The notes: generated from the letters alone by a model not told the origin. A stretch of 64,000 bases of DNA from Paraconexibacter sp040581415 (GCF_040581415.1 NZ_CP114014.1:1488001-1552000); one strand, 5' to 3'. Positions 1 to 8,108 are shown, counted from the first letter of the stretch. Program-made: numbers and translations.

Positions 1-1350
1 GTCCCGCGCCGCCGTCATCCGTGCCTCGAGCGCCTCCCGCGCCGAGGGACCCTCGACCCGGACCCCGTACTTCGCCCACAGCGGCGACGCGGTGGCAGCG
101 CCCGCGACGTCGTCCGCCGGCGCCATCCGCGAGCGCGGCGGGCACATGCGCGTGTGCACGACGGGGGTCGGGACGCCGTTCTCGGTCAGGACCGTCACCG
201 CCGCCTCGCCGATCCCGAGCGCGGGCAGCAGCTCCGCCAGGTCGTAGAAGTCGGACCGCGGGAACGTGGACACCGTCGCCTTCAGCGCCTTCGCGTCATC
301 CGGGGTGAACGCCCGCAGCGCATGCTGCACCCGGTTGCCCAGCTGCCCCAGCACGTCCCCGGGCACGTCCTTCGGCGTCTGCGTGACGAAGAACACGCCC
401 ACGCCCTTGGACCGGATCAGGCGGACCGTCTGCTCGATCGCGTCCACGAACGCCTTGGTCGCGCCGTCGAACAGCAGGTGCGCCTCGTCGAAGAAGAAGA
501 CGAGCTTCGGCTTCGGCAGGTCGCCGGCCTCGGGCAGCGTCTCGAACAGCTCGGCGAGCAGCCCCATCAGGGCGGTGGAGAACAGCGCGGGCCGGTCCAC
601 CACGCCGGGCAGCTCCAGGCACGAGATCACGCCGCGCCCGTCCGGGGCGACGGACAGCAGGTCCAGGACGTCGAACGCCGGCTCGCCGAAGAACTCGCGC
701 CCGCCGCCGTCCTCGAGGCCGACGAGCGTGCGCAGAAGGACGCCGACCGTGGCCCCCGACAGCCCGCCGATGCCCTCGAGCTCCGCTTTGCCCGCGTCCG
801 AGTCCAGGAACGTCAGCAGCGCCCGCAGGTCGGAGAGGTCCAGCAGCGCGAGGCCCTTCGCGTCCGCGTAATGGAAGACCAGGCCCAGGGACTGCTCCTG
901 CGTCGCGTTCGCGCCCAGGATCTTCGCCAGCAGCTGAGGTCCGAAGTCGCTCACGGTCGCCCGCAGCGGCACGCCGCTCCCGATCCCGCCGAGCGCCAGG
1001 TACTGGACGGGGAACCCGGTCGGCGCGAACGGGATCCCGATGTCGGCGGCGCGCCTCTGCGCCGCGCCGCCCCCGTCGCCCGCGACCGCGAGCCCCGACA
1101 GGTCGCCCTTCATGTCCGCGACGAAGACCGGGACGCCCGCGGCCGACAGCTGCTCCGCGAGCCCCTGCAGCGTCTTCGTCTTGCCGGTGCCGGTCGCCCC
1201 GGCGATCAGCCCGTGGCGGTTCATCATCGCCAGCGGGACGCGCACCGCCGCGTCCGGGTGGACGACGCCCCCGTGCACCCCGCGACCGAGGTCGATCGTG
1301 TCGCCCTCCGCCGCGTAGGCCTGCGTGATCGCGGCCACGAACTCCGTCAT
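1..1350 (-). CDS. HerA-like helicase/ATPase (DUF853 family), 3' end beyond the window
   Basis: The gene reads leftward from an ATG at 1350 and is still open at base 1, so the C-terminus is missing. The 450 residues present resemble bacterial HerA-like proteins of the DUF853 type. A P-loop GATGTGKT lies at about residues 51-58, and a hydrophobic strand ending in FFFDEAHLL gives the Walker B motif near residue 290. It is followed by a VTQTP sensor-like motif typical of HerA/FtsK ATPases. Family members are cytosolic hexameric ATPases related to DNA-end-processing motors, but the DUF853 branch lacks a proven role. The gene ends upstream of the acyl-CoA dehydrogenase on the same strand and starts only 24 bases after its stop, so the two may be cotranscribed. 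Sure of the family, unsure of the function. Confidence 0.85.
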   Translation of the reverse strand, partial: MTEFVAAITQAYAAEGDTIDLGRGVHGGVVHPDAAVRVPLAMMNRHGLIAGATGTGKTKTLQGLAEQLSAAGVPVFVADMKGDLSGLAVAGDGGGAAQRRAADIGIPFAPTGFPVQYLALGGIGSGVPLRATVSDFGPQLLAKILGANATQEQSLGLVFHYADAKGLALLDLSDLRALLTFLDSDAGKAELEGIGGLSGATVGVLLRTLVGLEDGGGREFFGEPAFDVLDLLSVAPDGRGVISCLELPGVVDRPALFSTALMGLLAELFETLPEAGDLPKPKLVFFFDEAHLLFDGATKAFVDAIEQTVRLIRSKGVGVFFVTQTPKDVPGDVLGQLGNRVQHALRAFTPDDAKALKATVSTFPRSDFYDLAELLPALGIGEAAVTVLTENGVPTPVVHTRMCPPRSRMAPADDVAGAATASPLWAKYGVRVEGPSAREALEARMTAARD

Positions 1351-1374
1351 GGCCGCGAACCTACAAGAGCCGGA

Positions 1375-2562
1375 CTAGAGCCCGTACGACTTGCCGATGA
1401 CGTCGAGCATGACCTCGTCGGTGCCGGCGCCGATGCGGTTCAGCCGCAGGTCGCGCCAGACGCGCTCGATGCCGTACTCCTTCATGTACCCCGCACCGCC
1501 GTGGATCTGGATGCACTCGTCGGCGACCTCGACCGCGATCCGGGACGCGTACAGCTTCGCCATCGAGATCTCGCGGACCGGGTACTCGCCGTTCTCGAAC
1601 CGCCAGGCGGTCATGTAGACCATCTGCCGCGCGGTCTCGATCTTCGTCGCCATCTCGGCGAACTTGTGCCGGATCACCTGGAACTTGCCGATCTCGCGAC
1701 CGAAGGCCTTGCGCTCCATCGCGTACTTCAGCGTCTGGTCGAAGCAGTGCTGGGCGCCCGCCACCGAGCCTGCGGCGCCGATCAGCCGCTCGCCCTGGAG
1801 CTCCCACATGATGTGGTAGAAGCCCTTGCCCACCTGGCCGAGGACGGTGGACGCGGGGACGCGGACGTCCTGGAACGCCAGCAGCGCGGTGTCGGACGCG
1901 TGCATGCCGAGCTTCTGCAGGCGCTTCTCGCGGATGACGCCGGGGGTGTCCATCGGGACGAGGAACAGCGTGAAGCCGTCGTAGCCGGCGTCCAGGTCCG
2001 TCTTCGTCACCAGGACGATCACGTCGGCGCGGTGGCCGTTCGTGATGTAGGTCTTCGAGCCGTTGATGACGTAGTCGTCGCCGTCGCGGACCGCGCGCGT
2101 CTTGATGCCTGCGACGTCCGAGCCCGCGTCCGGTTCGGTGATGCCGAGGCACAGGATCTTCGTGCCCGCGATCGCCGGCGCGGCCCACTCCTGCTTCTGG
2201 TCCTCGGTCCCGAAGGCGAGGATCGGGGGGAGTGCCATGTCCGTCTGGACCGCGAGGCCCATCGCCAGCCCGCCCGACCGCGCGTGGACGATCGCCTCGG
2301 CGAGCACGAGCGCCGAGTAGTAGTCGCCGCCCTGACCGCCGTACTCGACCGGCTTGTCGAGGCCCAGGAACCCGAGCTCGCCCATGCGGCGGAAGACCGA
2401 GTCCGGGAACGTCGTCTCCTCCCACTCCTCCGCGTGCGGCGCCAGCTCCTTCTGCGCGTAGGCGGTGATCGACTCGCGCAGCTGGTCGTGCTCGTCGGTG
2501 AAGATGAAGTGCTTGCGGTGCGACCCGTGGTCGGGCTTGAGGACGTCCTCGGCGGTGGTCAT
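1375..2562 (-). CDS. Acyl-CoA dehydrogenase (long-chain/isovaleryl-like)
   Basis: A 395-residue flavoenzyme that should oxidise an acyl-CoA to the 2-enoyl-CoA, passing electrons to ETF. The order of N-terminal helical domain, middle beta domain (CLGITEPDAGSD, FAD contact) and C-terminal helical domain (IQIHGGAGYMKEYGIER) is complete. The usual catalytic Glu of the YEGT motif is absent; the site reads IGAGTDE. A Glu is instead present in LQGERL, the position used by long-chain and isovaleryl-CoA dehydrogenases, so catalysis is probably retained. I chose the ATG at 2562 because the family normally starts here; in-frame sequence continues 40 codons further upstream without family similarity. A palindrome at 2600-2613 lies 37 bases upstream and matches one before the DUF849 gene. 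Confidence 0.93.
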   Translation of the reverse strand: MTTAEDVLKPDHGSHRKHFIFTDEHDQLRESITAYAQKELAPHAEEWEETTFPDSVFRRMGELGFLGLDKPVEYGGQGGDYYSALVLAEAIVHARSGGLAMGLAVQTDMALPPILAFGTEDQKQEWAAPAIAGTKILCLGITEPDAGSDVAGIKTRAVRDGDDYVINGSKTYITNGHRADVIVLVTKTDLDAGYDGFTLFLVPMDTPGVIREKRLQKLGMHASDTALLAFQDVRVPASTVLGQVGKGFYHIMWELQGERLIGAAGSVAGAQHCFDQTLKYAMERKAFGREIGKFQVIRHKFAEMATKIETARQMVYMTAWRFENGEYPVREISMAKLYASRIAVEVADECIQIHGGAGYMKEYGIERVWRDLRLNRIGAGTDEVMLDVIGKSYGL

Positions 2563-2599
2563 CCGCCGACGGTAACGCGCAGCGGGCCCAAAGTAAACA

Positions 2600-2613
2600 G
2601 TGGCACTTCCCAC
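2600..2613. promoter_or_regulatory. Candidate operator, near-palindrome shared with 4979-4992
   Basis: The sequence GTGGCACTTCCCAC is a 6-2-6 inverted repeat with one mismatch. It sits 37 bases upstream of the leftward acyl-CoA dehydrogenase start. The same site, perfect in symmetry, lies 36 bases before the DUF849 gene at 5029. The matching sequence and matching distance suggest one regulator acts on both genes; the MerR protein encoded at 5945 is the nearest candidate (inference). Confidence 0.5.
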
Positions 2614-2702
2614 TTTCAGCTTTGGCAGGTCCGCTGGGCGGGTGACGTCCGGACCGGTCCAGCCCTGGGAGCAGTGACGCACCGCCGAGAAGCGCCGCCG
2701 GA

Positions 2703-2738
2703 CCCGCGGCGACTGGCTCCGGAGCCAGTCGCCGCGGG
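2703..2738. repeat. Perfect 36-bp palindrome
   Basis: Two 18-base arms, CCCGCGGCGACTGGCTCC and its exact reverse complement, abut with no spacer between the divergent acyl-CoA dehydrogenase and enoyl-CoA hydratase genes, 51 bases before the latter. It could form a cruciform, a hairpin in the leader of the hydratase mRNA, or be a large operator. It lacks a following T-run, so a simple intrinsic terminator is unlikely, and both flanking genes point away from it. Confidence 0.7.
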
Positions 2739-2789
2739 GATCCCCCGGGCTGCGCTCCGTGTTGCAACCTCTGTAGCGTCCTGGCTCTG

Positions 2790-3575
2790 ATGAGCTTCAG
2801 CACGGTTCGCTACGACGTCTCGGGGGCGGGCGTCGCCACCATCGCGATGGACCAGCCGGACTCGCGCAACGCCCTGTCCGACGAGCTGCTGGACGACCTC
2901 CTCGCCGCCTTCGCACAGGCCCGCGACGACTCCGCGGTCGGTTGCGTCGTCCTGGCGTCCACGCACCCGAGCACGTTCAGCGCGGGCGGGAACCTCGGCG
3001 GTTTCGCCGCCGACGTCCCCCTGATCCACAAGCACCAGGGGACGGCCCGCTTCCCGCAGCTGTTCACGTTGATCGGCGAGCTCGGCAAGCCGGTCCTGTG
3101 CGCCGCCAACGGCCACTGCCTCGCGGGCGCGCTCGGGCTCGCGATCGCCTGCGACATGATCATCGCGTCGGACAAGGCGACCTTCGGCACGCCGGAGATC
3201 AACGTCGGGGTCTTCCCGTTCATGATCGCCGCGCTGATCTACCGCAACGTGCCGCAGAAGAAGACGACCGAGATGCTGCTTCTCGGCGATCGCATCAGCG
3301 CGGAGGAGGCGGAGCGCATCGGCATCGTGAACAAGGTCGTCCCGGCCGACGCGTTCGACGCCGCTGTCGAGGACTGGTCCACGCGCCTGGCCGCGAAGTC
3401 GCCGCTGCTGATGAAGCTCGGCAAGGACGCGCTCTGGCGGCAGAAGGACATGCCGCTCGAGGACGCGTGGGACCACCTGCGCTCGCAGCTCACCATCGCC
3501 TTCTCGACCGAGGACATCCAGGAGGGCGTGAACGCGTTCTTCGAGAAGCGGGACCCTGTATGGAAGGGCCGCTGA
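2790..3575 (+). CDS. Enoyl-CoA hydratase/isomerase family protein
   Basis: A 261-residue crotonase-fold protein that should hydrate 2-enoyl-CoA, the next beta-oxidation step after the dehydrogenase transcribed away from it. The CoA-binding/oxyanion motif FSAGGNLGGF is near residues 65-74 and the second oxyanion segment AANGHCLAGALGLAIACDM near 106-124. TPEINVGVFPF near residue 140 supplies the Glu usual in hydratases. Length is typical for the family. The downstream arginase-fold gene overlaps or abuts its stop, suggesting translational coupling. Substrate chain length cannot be read from the sequence. Confidence 0.92.
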   Translation: MSFSTVRYDVSGAGVATIAMDQPDSRNALSDELLDDLLAAFAQARDDSAVGCVVLASTHPSTFSAGGNLGGFAADVPLIHKHQGTARFPQLFTLIGELGKPVLCAANGHCLAGALGLAIACDMIIASDKATFGTPEINVGVFPFMIAALIYRNVPQKKTTEMLLLGDRISAEEAERIGIVNKVVPADAFDAAVEDWSTRLAAKSPLLMKLGKDALWRQKDMPLEDAWDHLRSQLTIAFSTEDIQEGVNAFFEKRDPVWKGR

Positions 3576-4336
3576 ACGTGGACGACAGCCGGCAGGTTGT
3601 CGCCTTCCTCTGCCGGACGTCGGACCGCAGCACGGACGGGATGGCCGGTGCCGCCGCCCTGGGTGAGCGCTTCGGGGCGCGCGCGGTGGGTTCGGTCGGC
3701 GAGGCGCGCTCGACCACGTACCAGCAGGACCTCACCGACTCGCGGGGCTGCCTGCTCGAGGCGGGAGGACAGCTCGACGACGCCTTCGAGGCGGGCAAGG
3801 TCCCGATCCTGCTGGCCGGGACCTGCTCGATCTCCGTGACCACGCTGCCGATCGTGATGCGTCACCACCCCGAGGCGTTCGTCCTCTGGCTCGACGCGCA
3901 CGCGGACTTCAACACCCCGGACACCTCGAGCTCGCAGTTCCTGGGTGGCATGTGCCTCGCCGGCGCCTGCGGCCTGTGGGATACGGGCTTCGGCGCGGGG
4001 GTGGACCCGGCGCGCGTGGTCATGTTCGGCGTCCGCGACGTCGAAGGGCCCGAGCGCGTGCTGCTCGAGCGCCAGGGGGTCGGCACCGTCGACCGCCCGG
4101 GCGCACTGGCGGACCTGCTCGACGCGCGCAAGGTGTTCATCCACCTGGACCTCGACATCCTGGACCCATCCGTGCTGCCGTCGGACTTCCCGGCGCCCGG
4201 GGGGCTGGACCACGAGCAGCTGCGCCGGCTGCTGGACCTCGTCTGCGGGGCGGCGGAGGTCGTCGGCGTCGAGGTCACGGGCGCCCACCCGGACCACACG
4301 GACGCGCTGGCGGAGACGCTCGCACCGCTGCTCTGA
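3560..4336 (+). CDS. Arginase/agmatinase-fold protein
   Basis: About 258 residues of the ureohydrolase fold (arginase, agmatinase, formiminoglutamase), which hydrolyse guanidino or imino groups with two Mn ions. Metal-ligand motifs DAHADF (near residue 112) and DLDILDPS (near residue 198) are intact. The first ligand motif, normally GGDHS, reads AGTCSIS, so the His is replaced by Cys and the Asp by Thr. Similar Cys variants are known among actinobacterial members, so activity is possible but the substrate is open. The ATG at 3560 overlaps the hydratase gene by 16 bases. A GTG at 3578, ten bases after a GGAAGGG ribosome site, is an equally good start. Confidence 0.82.
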   Translation: MEGPLNVDDSRQVVAFLCRTSDRSTDGMAGAAALGERFGARAVGSVGEARSTTYQQDLTDSRGCLLEAGGQLDDAFEAGKVPILLAGTCSISVTTLPIVMRHHPEAFVLWLDAHADFNTPDTSSSQFLGGMCLAGACGLWDTGFGAGVDPARVVMFGVRDVEGPERVLLERQGVGTVDRPGALADLLDARKVFIHLDLDILDPSVLPSDFPAPGGLDHEQLRRLLDLVCGAAEVVGVEVTGAHPDHTDALAETLAPLL

Positions 4337-4410
4337 CGGGCGAAGGCGGGGACGCCAGCTCCGGCGCTGTGTGACCCCCGGCACAGTGAGAACGGGGCAG
4401 TCGGGGCAAC

Positions 4411-4947
4411 ATGGTTGCAGAAGCAATCATGCCTGCCACCACCCTTGCCACCCGACCAATCACGCCTGCCGACAAGGCCGCCCTGCGGCGTTTCCACGCC
4501 CGCCTCTCGGAGGAGTCGCGTTACCGCCGGTTCCACTCGGCGAAGGACGAGCTGACCCAGGGCGACCTGCGGTACCTGACCGAGGTCGACGGCGAACGCC
4601 ACATCGCCCTCGTCGCGGAGGACCCTTCCCGCCCGGGTGACTTCGTCGGCGTCGCCCGGGTCGTCGACCTGGACAACGGGACCGGCGAGGCGGAGATCGC
4701 CGTCGTCGTCCGCGACGACGTCCAGGCCGCCGGTGTCGGCGGCATGCTCGTCGACGACCTCCGTGACCGCGCCTCCGAAGCGGGGATGGGCGCCCTCGTG
4801 GCCGAGGTCCAGGCCGACAACCACCGCGCGCTGCGCTTCTTCCAGGGTCAGGGTGCGCGCCAGCGGCAGACCGGATGGTCCGGTGTCTACGCGCTGATCC
4901 TGCCGCCGCGCGGTGAGGAGCCCTCCGGGAGCCACCCGATCGCTTGA
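4411..4947 (+). CDS. GNAT family N-acetyltransferase
   Basis: A 178-residue protein of the GNAT fold that should transfer an acetyl group from acetyl-CoA to an amine or lysine. The opening segment with RFHARLSEESRYRRFHSAK resembles the GNAT domain attached to protein acetyltransferases acting on acetyl-CoA synthetase. The acetyl-CoA loop is degenerate, VRDDVQAAGVGGMLVDDL instead of the usual Q/RxxGxG/A. The next segment, VQADNHRALRFFQGQGA, is standard. A second in-frame ATG at 4429 is possible. It follows the arginase-fold gene by 74 bases. Target unknown. Confidence 0.85.
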   Translation: MVAEAIMPATTLATRPITPADKAALRRFHARLSEESRYRRFHSAKDELTQGDLRYLTEVDGERHIALVAEDPSRPGDFVGVARVVDLDNGTGEAEIAVVVRDDVQAAGVGGMLVDDLRDRASEAGMGALVAEVQADNHRALRFFQGQGARQRQTGWSGVYALILPPRGEEPSGSHPIA

Positions 4948-4978
4948 CGCGGATGGCGTGACTGCGCGAGAGTGAGGA

Positions 4979-4992
4979 GTGGGACTTCCCAC
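4979..4992. promoter_or_regulatory. Candidate operator, perfect palindrome GTGGGACTTCCCAC
   Basis: A perfect 6-2-6 inverted repeat followed by further ACTTCCC and ACTTCTC direct repeats to about 5004. It lies 36 bases before the DUF849 start at 5029 and matches the site at 2600-2613, which is 37 bases before the acyl-CoA dehydrogenase. The downstream MerR gene in the same operon makes autoregulation plausible. Confidence 0.5.
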
Positions 4993-5028
4993 TTCCCACT
5001 TCTCATTTCCAGCGGAGGCCGGTCACCC

Positions 5029-5940
5029 ATGAGCTCGCTCGAGCACCCCGTCGTCATCACCTGCTCCATCTCGGGGTCGCTCGCCAACCGCGAGCAGTGC
5101 CCCGCGATCCCCTACACGCCGGCCGAGTATGCCGCAGAGGCGCGCCGCATCGTCGACGCGGGCGGGGTCCACATCCACATCCACGCCCGCAAGCCGGACG
5201 GCACCCCCTCGTACGAGATCGAGGACTTCCAGGCGATCTCGGACGCGATCCGGGCCGAGGTCGGCGACGCGGCGATCATCAACTTCTCGACCGGCGCGAT
5301 GGGCGTCTCGCTCGAGCAGCGCGTGGCGTACCTGCGTGCCTGCCGGCCCGAGGTGGCCGCCCTGAACATGGGCTCGATGAACTACGCGAAGTACTCCGCG
5401 CGTCGCAAGGACTTCGTCTTCAGCACGGTCTTCGCGAACCCGTTCACCGAGATCATCGAGTTCCTGAGGGTGATGAACGAGCTGGGGATCAAGCCCGAGC
5501 ACGAGTGCTTCGACGTCGGGCACGTCGGCTCGCTCGCGCCGCTGATCGACATGGGCGTCCTGAAGACGCCGCTGCACGTCGACTTCGTGATGGGCGTGAC
5601 CGGCGGGATCCCGCCGACCGCGCGCAACCTCGCCGCCATGGCCGACAACCTGCCCGAGGGTGATCATCACTGGGGCGTGATCGGCATCAGCCGGATCCAG
5701 TGGACGATGGTGGCCGCGGCGCTCAGCCTGGGCGGCTCGATCCGCGTCGGCCTGGAGGACAACTTCTACCTGCCCGACGGCACCGTCGCCCGCTCGAACG
5801 GTGAGCTGATCGAGAAGGCGCACCAGATGACGATCGACGCCGGTCGCCGGCCCGCGACCGTGCAGGAGGCCCGCGCGGCGCTGCACCTGCCGGAGGTGCC
5901 GCTCGCCCTGGCGGCGGCGCCCGGCGGCACCGGGACCTGA
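5029..5940 (+). CDS. 3-keto-5-aminohexanoate cleavage family protein (BKACE, DUF849)
   Basis: A 303-residue TIM-barrel enzyme of the beta-keto acid cleavage family, which condenses a beta-keto acid with acetyl-CoA to give acetoacetate plus a new CoA ester. The zinc-binding strand GGVHIHIHARKPDG is at about residues 45-58, and the barrel closes with RVGLEDNFYLPDGT near residue 245, carrying the conserved Glu. The ATG at 5029 is preceded by a GGAGG ribosome site. The real substrate varies in this family; the neighbouring dehydrogenase and hydratase suggest an acyl or branched keto acid. It is followed after four bases by the MerR gene. Confidence 0.9.
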   Translation: MSSLEHPVVITCSISGSLANREQCPAIPYTPAEYAAEARRIVDAGGVHIHIHARKPDGTPSYEIEDFQAISDAIRAEVGDAAIINFSTGAMGVSLEQRVAYLRACRPEVAALNMGSMNYAKYSARRKDFVFSTVFANPFTEIIEFLRVMNELGIKPEHECFDVGHVGSLAPLIDMGVLKTPLHVDFVMGVTGGIPPTARNLAAMADNLPEGDHHWGVIGISRIQWTMVAAALSLGGSIRVGLEDNFYLPDGTVARSNGELIEKAHQMTIDAGRRPATVQEARAALHLPEVPLALAAAPGGTGT

Positions 5941-5944
5941 CGCG

Positions 5945-6646
5945 GTGAACGTCGATGGGCTCCTGAAGATGAGCGAGCTGGCCGAGGCCTCGGGCGTCTC
6001 GGCCGGCACCATCAAGCACTACCTGCGCGAGGGGCTCCTCGGCGACGACGCCGACGTGGTGCGGACCTCGCGCAACATGGCCTACTACCCGCCGTCCTAC
6101 GTCGAGCGGGTGCGGCTGATCAAGCGCCTGCAGGAGGACCGCTACATGCCGCTGCGGGTCATCAAGGACCTGCTGGCCGGCGGGCCGTCCCGCGCGCGCG
6201 ACCTGCTCGAGCTCGAGGACCGCATCCTCGAGCGGGCTGCCGCGGTCGACGACGCGCAGGGACGCGTCGCGGTGGACGAGGCGGCGAGCCGGCACGACCT
6301 CCCCGCCCGGATGCTGGAGCGGCTGGCCGAGCTGGGGGTGCTGACCCCCGACGACCGCGGCTACGGGCCGGACGACATCGCGATCATCGAGGCGATGGAG
6401 GACTTCCGGGCCGGGGGCTACGACGAGGTCCTCGGCTTCACCGTCTACGAGACGCTGCGCTACAAGGAGGCGCTCGAGCCCCTGGTGCGCGAGGAGGTCC
6501 GCGTCATCCTGGACCGCTTCGCCGGCGAGGTCGACCCCGACCGGGCCGCAGAGATCGTCGCCGCCGGGGCGCAGCCGCTGCGGGCCCTCATCGGCGCGAT
6601 GCACTCCAAGCTGCTGCTGGCGGAACTGCGGCGCGCGCGGTCCTGA
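5945..6646 (+). CDS. MerR family transcriptional regulator
   Basis: A 233-residue regulator starting at GTG 5945, four bases after the DUF849 stop. The N-terminal winged helix reads MSELAEASGVSAGTIKHYLREGLL with the wing YYPPSYVERVRLIKRLQ, the standard MerR arrangement. The long C-terminal part (residues 90-233) is helical with no Cys pair, so a small-molecule or acyl-CoA effector is more likely than metal. Cotranscription with the DUF849 gene suggests it controls that gene and, through the shared palindrome, the acyl-CoA dehydrogenase (inference). Its stop codon lies in the loop of a strong stem-loop. Confidence 0.9.
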   Translation: MNVDGLLKMSELAEASGVSAGTIKHYLREGLLGDDADVVRTSRNMAYYPPSYVERVRLIKRLQEDRYMPLRVIKDLLAGGPSRARDLLELEDRILERAAAVDDAQGRVAVDEAASRHDLPARMLERLAELGVLTPDDRGYGPDDIAIIEAMEDFRAGGYDEVLGFTVYETLRYKEALEPLVREEVRVILDRFAGEVDPDRAAEIVAAGAQPLRALIGAMHSKLLLAELRRARS

Positions 6647-6664
6647 TCGAGGACCGCGCGCGCC
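6630..6664 (+). terminator. Stem-loop with a 14-bp perfect stem at the MerR stop
   Basis: The arms GGCGCGCGCGGTCC and GGACCGCGCGCGCC flank a 7-base loop that contains the MerR stop codon. The neighbouring gene converges from the other side. There is no T-run, so it may act with Rho or protect mRNA ends from both directions. Confidence 0.65.
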
Positions 6665-6702
6665 GGGACTACCGGAACTGCGGGACTACCGGGGCGTCGG
6701 GA

Positions 6703-7404
6703 TCAGCCGACGGCCGAGTCCACGCGCGTGGAGCCCGAGAGCTTCAGCGCGATGATGCTGGTGTTCGCGGCACGCCACGAGATGTTGGACTCGCAGGAGA
6801 GCACGACGTCGGTCGTGGTGCCGACGGTGCGGGTGAGCTGCAGCGTGACCGTATCCGAGTTCAGCGCGAACGGGAACGCGATCGGAACGACGCTCTCGTC
6901 GCTGTCGCCCGCGGCGTCGAGCTTGCAGCGTGCCGACGCGGTCTTGTTCGGCTTCAGCAGCTCGGTGACGAGGCCGGCACCGGGGGGCTGGACGCCCGAG
7001 ACGACGGTCTTCGCGGTCAGCACGTAGGTGCCCGGCGCGAGAGCGCTGAGCTTCGCGACCGTCGCGCTGCCCGTCTGGTTGACCTGCGGGCCGTCCTTGC
7101 GGACCGACTCCGTGGCGGTGAACCCGGCGGACGTGCCGGCGCCCGCAAGCGAGGACTTCACGCTCTTGGACAGGTCCGACGACTCGATCGAGCCGGACTT
7201 GATGGCACGGCCGTCGACGGCGCTGTTCGCCAGCTGGGCGTTCTTGATCGTCTTGTTCGCGAGGTCGGTGCCGCTGAGGGCGCCGGCCTTCACCTGGGTG
7301 CTGTTCTTGATGAGGACGCTGGCTGCCGTCGCGGTGCCTGCCATCGCGACGACGAGCGCGATGATGGAGACGACAAGCGCTGGGCTTGGCCTGGAGATGC
7401 GCAT
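6703..7404 (-). CDS. Secreted/anchored protein with Thermoleophilia-type N-terminus
   Basis: A 233-residue exported protein of unknown function. The start RISRPSPALVVSIIALVVAM is an uncleaved or cleaved signal segment, a pattern widespread in Solirubrobacterales surface proteins. It is followed by loosely repeated short units such as IKNSTQV, LANKTIKNAQLAN and IKSGSIESSDLSKS (residues 33-80). The C-terminal half is a beta-rich domain ending in a pair of Cys. The ATG at 7404 has an AAGGGA ribosome site; a longer reading frame upstream lacks one. Confidence 0.8.
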   Translation of the reverse strand: MRISRPSPALVVSIIALVVAMAGTATAASVLIKNSTQVKAGALSGTDLANKTIKNAQLANSAVDGRAIKSGSIESSDLSKSVKSSLAGAGTSAGFTATESVRKDGPQVNQTGSATVAKLSALAPGTYVLTAKTVVSGVQPPGAGLVTELLKPNKTASARCKLDAAGDSDESVVPIAFPFALNSDTVTLQLTRTVGTTTDVVLSCESNISWRAANTSIIALKLSGSTRVDSAVG

Positions 7405-7559
7405 GGTTTCCCTTGCCGGTGGGTGTGGTTGTGAACGGTGGTTCGGTGCGACAACCCCGAGCCCTACTCGGAAGCTGCGCCCCAACTGGCTCGGGACGAT
7501 ACCCGCCGACCGTTATTGGTAAGCACTCTGCCCGCGGCCGTGCAGACCGGGGGGGCCGG

Positions 7560-8108
7560 CTACTTCTTCTTGGCCGGCTTCTTGGCGGGCTTCACGTCGA
7601 TGCCGAACTCGAACGACGCGTAGGCGTTGACGTACTGGGCGAAGACGCCGACGATCGTCGCGTTCTTCTTCATGGTCTTCGGCAGCGTGATCTTCCAGCG
7701 CTTCTTGGTCTTGGTGACCTGGTCGCCCTCACCTTGGCTGATGAGGATTTCCTGCTTCTTGCCGTTCACGCGCGCCGTGCGCCACGTGACGTAGCCGACC
7801 GGGGACTTGAACAGCAGGGAGATCGTCTCGCCGGCGTTGACCTTGACGCGCGGGACGTTCGGCAGCGGGGCCGGGATCTCCTTGCACGAGTAGGTGCCGT
7901 CGTCGCTCGGCAGGCAGTAGGACCCGAGCGTCGCCTGGACCGACTGCTTCGAGTTCGTCGTCTTGACGATCATCACCGTCAGGTCCTTGACGGGCGGCTT
8001 GTCGGCCGGCGCGACGGTCTGCGCGAGCGCGCCTGCGGCAGGCCCCGCCGCGAAGGCCGTCAACGCAGCGATCAGCCCCAGCCGACGGCGGTCTCCCGAA
8101 GAACGCAT
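7560..8108 (-). CDS. Small secreted protein of unknown function
   Basis: A 182-residue protein with a clear signal peptide (LGLIAALTAFAAGPAAGALAQ). The mature domain of about 130 residues contains one Cys pair (SYC and YSC, near residues 74 and 85) and ends in a basic tail of KPAKK repeats. The basic tail suggests binding to an anionic wall polymer or DNA (inference). No family was recognised. The gene follows a 155-base gap after the previous leftward start, in which I see no gene. Confidence 0.75.
   Translation of the reverse strand: MRSSGDRRRLGLIAALTAFAAGPAAGALAQTVAPADKPPVKDLTVMIVKTTNSKQSVQATLGSYCLPSDDGTYSCKEIPAPLPNVPRVKVNAGETISLLFKSPVGYVTWRTARVNGKKQEILISQGEGDQVTKTKKRWKITLPKTMKKNATIVGVFAQYVNAYASFEFGIDVKPAKKPAKKK

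Noticed and set aside
154..2790. An 878-codon rightward frame opposite the HerA and acyl-CoA dehydrogenase genes
   Set aside because: It is antisense to two well-supported genes and is Arg/Pro/Ala/His-rich without any family motif, which is typical of long stop-free frames in GC-rich DNA.
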